In this document: in pieces, positions 61,034-64,000 of the stretch
Layout of the letters: every line of letters starts with the position of its first letter
How positions within the stretch are numbered: the first letter of the stretch is position 1
Source of the DNA: Haloarchaeobius salinus
GTDB taxonomy: Archaea > Halobacteriota > Halobacteria > Halobacteriales > Natrialbaceae
NCBI RefSeq assembly: GCF_024464185.1
Contig: NZ_JANHAU010000007.1
Location: 62,001-126,000, forward strand
Direction of reading: 5' to 3'
Length of the DNA: 64,000 nt
The notes under the pieces: generated by a model
Told to the model about the DNA's origin: nothing
The model's input: the letters and a program-made list of their open reading frames with translations, nothing else
Databases searched by the model: none
Program-made: the position numbers and the translations under genes

Positions 61034-63948
61034 ACTGTATCCCTCGCCATCTCAAACTCAGGCTGTGGCGCATCGAACGTTCCCGTGAAATGAATGGAAT
61101 TCTGGAGAATGGTGTTGAGCACAGGGAAGAGGTGTGCTCCTCTGGCACGCTGATACTCGGAAACTAATTGTTCGAATCGGGTCAGGACGTGCGTCGCAGC
61201 TAAGACTTCCAAGTTCTGTCCCTGCAGTTCCTCCACCTCATCGAGTAATAGCTCGATTTCGGATTTGAAGCTGTCCTCTCGTTCCGGTTCGAATCGCTGT
61301 ACAGAGTTCGTCAGTTTTTCTGTGATTTCGTCCATGTAGAGATCGTATTTGTCCTCCAATTCCGATGTAGACCCGTATTCTCCGCTCACCCAAACCATCA
61401 AATCCATGAACAATAAATCATGCATCTCAGACCGTTCGGGTACCTGTTCGATAGCTTCCCTGAGTTCTTCCTCATTCTCTGCGACCCATTGCTGTAACTG
61501 CCCAGGATCTCGTGTATACCACGCACGCCGGACCGTTTCTTCCAGCTCATTCACGAGGTGTGTGATCGTTCGAAGAGATTCAGCGGTTCCCTCAATCGGC
61601 TCCATATATTCACCCGGAATGTTCGGGAGTGCTTCTAAATCCCTTCGAACAGATTCGAGTTTTCGGCGAATTTGGCGCAGTTCATCGTAGTAGCGCTGAG
61701 ATTTCGTGAGAATACGCTCGGGGTCGATATCTGATGCGTCTTCCGTAGTCTCATATCCAGAAATGATTGTACGGAGTTGCGATATGAATTCTTCCTGTTG
61801 ACGTTCGAAAGTTTGTCTGCGCGTACTCTCAGGATCAACAAACGAGGCCGGAAGCTCAGTCGTGTCTACGTACCCAACCAGCTCTTTTAGAAATTCGATG
61901 AGCTCGGCCTTTGATTGCAGGCCATCAATCCCATCAGCGTACGTTTCATGCCCTTCGCGAGCCATCTGGTGGAGCGCTCTCGAAAGGACATGCTGTACTT
62001 GAATTGAAGCACTATTTCCGATCTGTGACGGAGAGAGGTTCGATACGTTCTCTAGTTCCTGTCGGAGGTCCTCGTCAAACATGTACATCATACTTGAGGG
62101 GGACGACGAGAACTCGATAATCCCTAAACCGACTCGATAGGTGTCTGGGTTACGACCCGCTCGACCGATTCGCTGGATTACACCTTCGTTCTTCCCCGGC
62201 GGCAGCTTGTACTGAAGGACGGCTGCGACGCTATTCAGATCCACACCCATCTCAAGCGTCGATGTTGATAGGAGGAGTCGTTTCCCTCCATCTGGTGCAT
62301 TGAACGAATCTTCGATTTGGTTCCGTTCCAGATCGTGAAGTTCGCTGGTGTGGGTTCCGATGCTGTCCGCAAACGCATTCATCGTATAGCTTTGAAAGTC
62401 ACCACGAGTCGAACCATCCCAATCTGCAGATAAGAGTGGCTCCCAAGAAAAAGGATCATCCTGACTGTACTCCGAGTGTGTGTGTCGAACGACCTCTTCA
62501 CCACGGTTCCCGTTCGGCGATAGGATATACTTCGCAATGTAACTGTACTGGCGGTTGATTTCGGCAATGCTGTCGATGAAGTTCAGTGCCCGATAATTTC
62601 CTTTGGCGCACCAGAGGTTCAGACACTGGACCACCGCTTCATTTAGCGTCTCGACACTTCTATTCGGCGGTGGGAGAACGTAGTAATGGACCAGCTGGCG
62701 TTCATCTTCGACGCCGGCCAATTCAAGGACCTCTGAATAGTCGACGTGAGCGACGGTCTCCCGATCTAACGTTGTGAGATTTTGCGCGAATTCGACCGGG
62801 TTCGAAAGGGTTGCTGACGATAGTACGAATTGGGGAGTTTCGCCCTCAGTGCCTGCCTCCTTCAGCAGTTGGAGAATGTATTGAACATGGCCCCCCACAT
62901 AATTTGTGTAAATATGAGCTTCGTCAAGTACGACATATTCTAGATCGTCATACCGAGTGGCGTTACTTCCTCGCGAACTGCGAAGGCGGTGATATACTGT
63001 CCAAACTGTACTCAACAAAATCGCCGGTGGCTCCTCGGCAATCGATCTCTTCGTTGGGAGTATATATTCGAACGCCTCATCACAGGCCGGGCACCGTACT
63101 TGTGGAACCCCTGTAACAGCATCAATGATAAGATCATTATCATCGGTCCCTGGGTCGCATCTTGGACAGGTAATTCCAAAGAAACTCTCTTCTTTTTTAT
63201 CAGAGCTGAGGTCATTTGGTGTATCACCATGATCGATGCCGACTGATATCGGCCGGTGGCCTATCTCTTCGAGACGGTTATTCAGACGGTCGAGCCTCGG
63301 CAGTAGCGTTGACAGCTGATCTCGAATTAATGCTTGCCGAGGGTATAATAGAAGCGACGACGTCTGAGTCCCCCCCTGATAGTCGAGTGAGTCGAGAGCG
63401 TGCTTAAACGATGGAATCGAGAAAGTAAGTGACTTCCCGGAAGCAGTTGGTCCGTCGAGCGTGAGGCATTTATTCGTTCCGTCGAGGATTTCTTCGATGG
63501 CTGTTGCCTGATGGCTTGACAGTCCATCGATTTCAGCATCATTCCCTTCAACAGCATGGGTGATAAGCTCGGCCCTTTCAGAGCTCACCCCTGCCTCACT
63601 GAGCACCTCAAAGAGTTCCCGCTCTCCGAAGTCGGGGACTTTCTCTGTCTCGATAGAGATTTCGGACTCAAAGACTAGCGGGTCGTTTTCGTATCGGTTC
63701 CTAATGTGCGAGAGCCTGTATAAGAGGTCGAAGTGGGTTGATCGATATCCAGCATCGAACTCTAGAAGCATGTCGTCGTCAAGTAAATCTTCTACCGAAG
63801 TTGCTCCTGCGAGACAGTCAGTGACCTCTCTCTCGGAAAGATACGTCTCCTCTGGAGAAAGCGATTCCCCATAGGTCCGATACAGTGACTCCTCGTGCTG
63901 GAGTATAGCTTGGTAACTTTCAATCGCCTCCGAATTTGGGGTTGTCAT
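61030..63948 (-). CDS. DrmA/MrfA-like SF2 helicase
   Basis: A 972-residue SF2 helicase. LDGPTASGKSLTFSIP is Walker A (about residue 164), a zinc-like pair CPRC (about 260) and CPAC (about 285) interrupts the first domain, VVLDEAHIY is the DEAH box (about 338), LSSATLSN is motif III, and QRIGRAGRNPDTYRVGLG is motif VI (about 590). This is the arrangement of MrfA/YprA helicases and DISARM DrmA, which carry or pair with a DUF1998 domain; here that domain is in the next gene. The C-terminal third is helical with coiled-coil (RKLESVRRDLEALPNIPGEY). It likely moves along DNA to support defence. The ATG is 63948; promoter not in view. Confidence 0.85.
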   Translation of the reverse strand: MTTPNSEAIESYQAILQHEESLYRTYGESLSPEETYLSEREVTDCLAGATSVEDLLDDDMLLEFDAGYRSTHFDLLYRLSHIRNRYENDPLVFESEISIETEKVPDFGERELFEVLSEAGVSSERAELITHAVEGNDAEIDGLSSHQATAIEEILDGTNKCLTLDGPTASGKSLTFSIPSFKHALDSLDYQGGTQTSSLLLYPRQALIRDQLSTLLPRLDRLNNRLEEIGHRPISVGIDHGDTPNDLSSDKKEESFFGITCPRCDPGTDDNDLIIDAVTGVPQVRCPACDEAFEYILPTKRSIAEEPPAILLSTVWTVYHRLRSSRGSNATRYDDLEYVVLDEAHIYTNYVGGHVQYILQLLKEAGTEGETPQFVLSSATLSNPVEFAQNLTTLDRETVAHVDYSEVLELAGVEDERQLVHYYVLPPPNRSVETLNEAVVQCLNLWCAKGNYRALNFIDSIAEINRQYSYIAKYILSPNGNRGEEVVRHTHSEYSQDDPFSWEPLLSADWDGSTRGDFQSYTMNAFADSIGTHTSELHDLERNQIEDSFNAPDGGKRLLLSTSTLEMGVDLNSVAAVLQYKLPPGKNEGVIQRIGRAGRNPDTYRVGLGIIEFSSSPSSMMYMFDEDLRQELENVSNLSPSQIGNSASIQVQHVLSRALHQMAREGHETYADGIDGLQSKAELIEFLKELVGYVDTTELPASFVDPESTRRQTFERQQEEFISQLRTIISGYETTEDASDIDPERILTKSQRYYDELRQIRRKLESVRRDLEALPNIPGEYMEPIEGTAESLRTITHLVNELEETVRRAWYTRDPGQLQQWVAENEEELREAIEQVPERSEMHDLLFMDLMVWVSGEYGSTSELEDKYDLYMDEITEKLTNSVQRFEPEREDSFKSEIELLLDEVEELQGQNLEVLAATHVLTRFEQLVSEYQRARGAHLFPVLNTILQNSIHFTGTFDAPQPEFEMARDTV

Positions 63949-64000
63949 GTTAGGTGTGGTTATCGTGGGCGTTGTGGGTCCTGAGACTGCGCTGTCGGAT

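Noticed and set aside
1-64000. tRNA gene or tRNA-derived attachment site for the plasmid-like regions
   Set aside because: I looked by eye for T-loop and CCA-proximal patterns on both strands and found none I could support; a tRNA search program would be decisive.

Overview
The window looks like DNA from a halophilic archaeon (class Halobacteria). The proteins are strongly acidic, a Tat-type lipoprotein signal precedes a substrate-binding protein, several genes appear leaderless with a TATA-like box 26-31 bases upstream of the start codon, and there are a HalOD1-type output domain, a SojA-like ParA, a DUF4143-type ATPase and haloarchaeal-type insertion sequences. A partition locus with iterons, a broken second parA copy and many decayed IS copies suggest a megaplasmid or integrated plasmid-like DNA rather than core chromosome.

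Region 1 (1-15.3 kb) is metabolic. It holds the end of a ring-hydroxylating dioxygenase small subunit, an aldo/keto reductase, two meta-cleavage-type alpha/beta hydrolases, an SDR dehydrogenase, a collapsed hydantoinase/acetophenone-carboxylase operon with its small zinc-ribbon subunit, a complete Liv-type ABC importer (binding protein, two ATPases, two permeases), an MFS carrier and a lutC-lutB/A pair with a fused iron-sulfur oxidoreductase. Together they suggest uptake and oxidation of an aromatic or carboxylic acid; the substrate cannot be read from sequence.

Region 2 (15.3-27.1 kb) is IS-rich: a decayed IS4/IS701-type copy with recognisable ends, fragments of IS6 and IS5 transposases, and one intact 576-residue transposase. 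Between them lie a HalOD1 protein, a peroxiredoxin, a PAS histidine kinase and the cytochrome bd oxidase genes cydA and cydB. The cydAB block is bracketed by a short imperfect repeat, one copy of which lies in a remnant related to the intact IS.

Region 3 (27.1-39.4 kb) is the most unusual part. Two divergent operons share a promoter region. One encodes a two-module protein, an SF2 helicase and a PD-(D/E)XK nuclease. The other encodes a SNF2 ATPase, a 1148-residue protein with more than forty 15-residue Cys/His zinc-ligand repeats, an Mrr-like protein lacking the usual catalytic lysine, and a second two-module protein homologous to the first. This looks like a genome-defence or DNA-processing system that I cannot match to a named one.

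Region 4 (39.4-54.5 kb) starts with arrays of 13-bp-spaced TCTGTAAC iterons in front of parA and a small acidic partner gene. Then come a CARF-like protein overlapping a PIN nuclease, an AAA/DUF4143 ATPase, a vWA protein, and a three-gene RecBCD/AddAB-like operon (UvrD helicase-nuclease, iron-sulfur PD-(D/E)XK nuclease, RecC/AddB-like subunit without Walker A). A decayed parA copy in the same orientation closes the region.

Region 5 (54.5-64 kb) carries a broken secreted metalloprotease and an operon on the minus strand: a DrmA/MrfA-like helicase, a DrmB-like DUF1998 protein fused to a degenerate phospholipase-D-like domain, and an N6-adenine DNA methyltransferase. This resembles DISARM-type defence. 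The window ends just upstream of the helicase gene.
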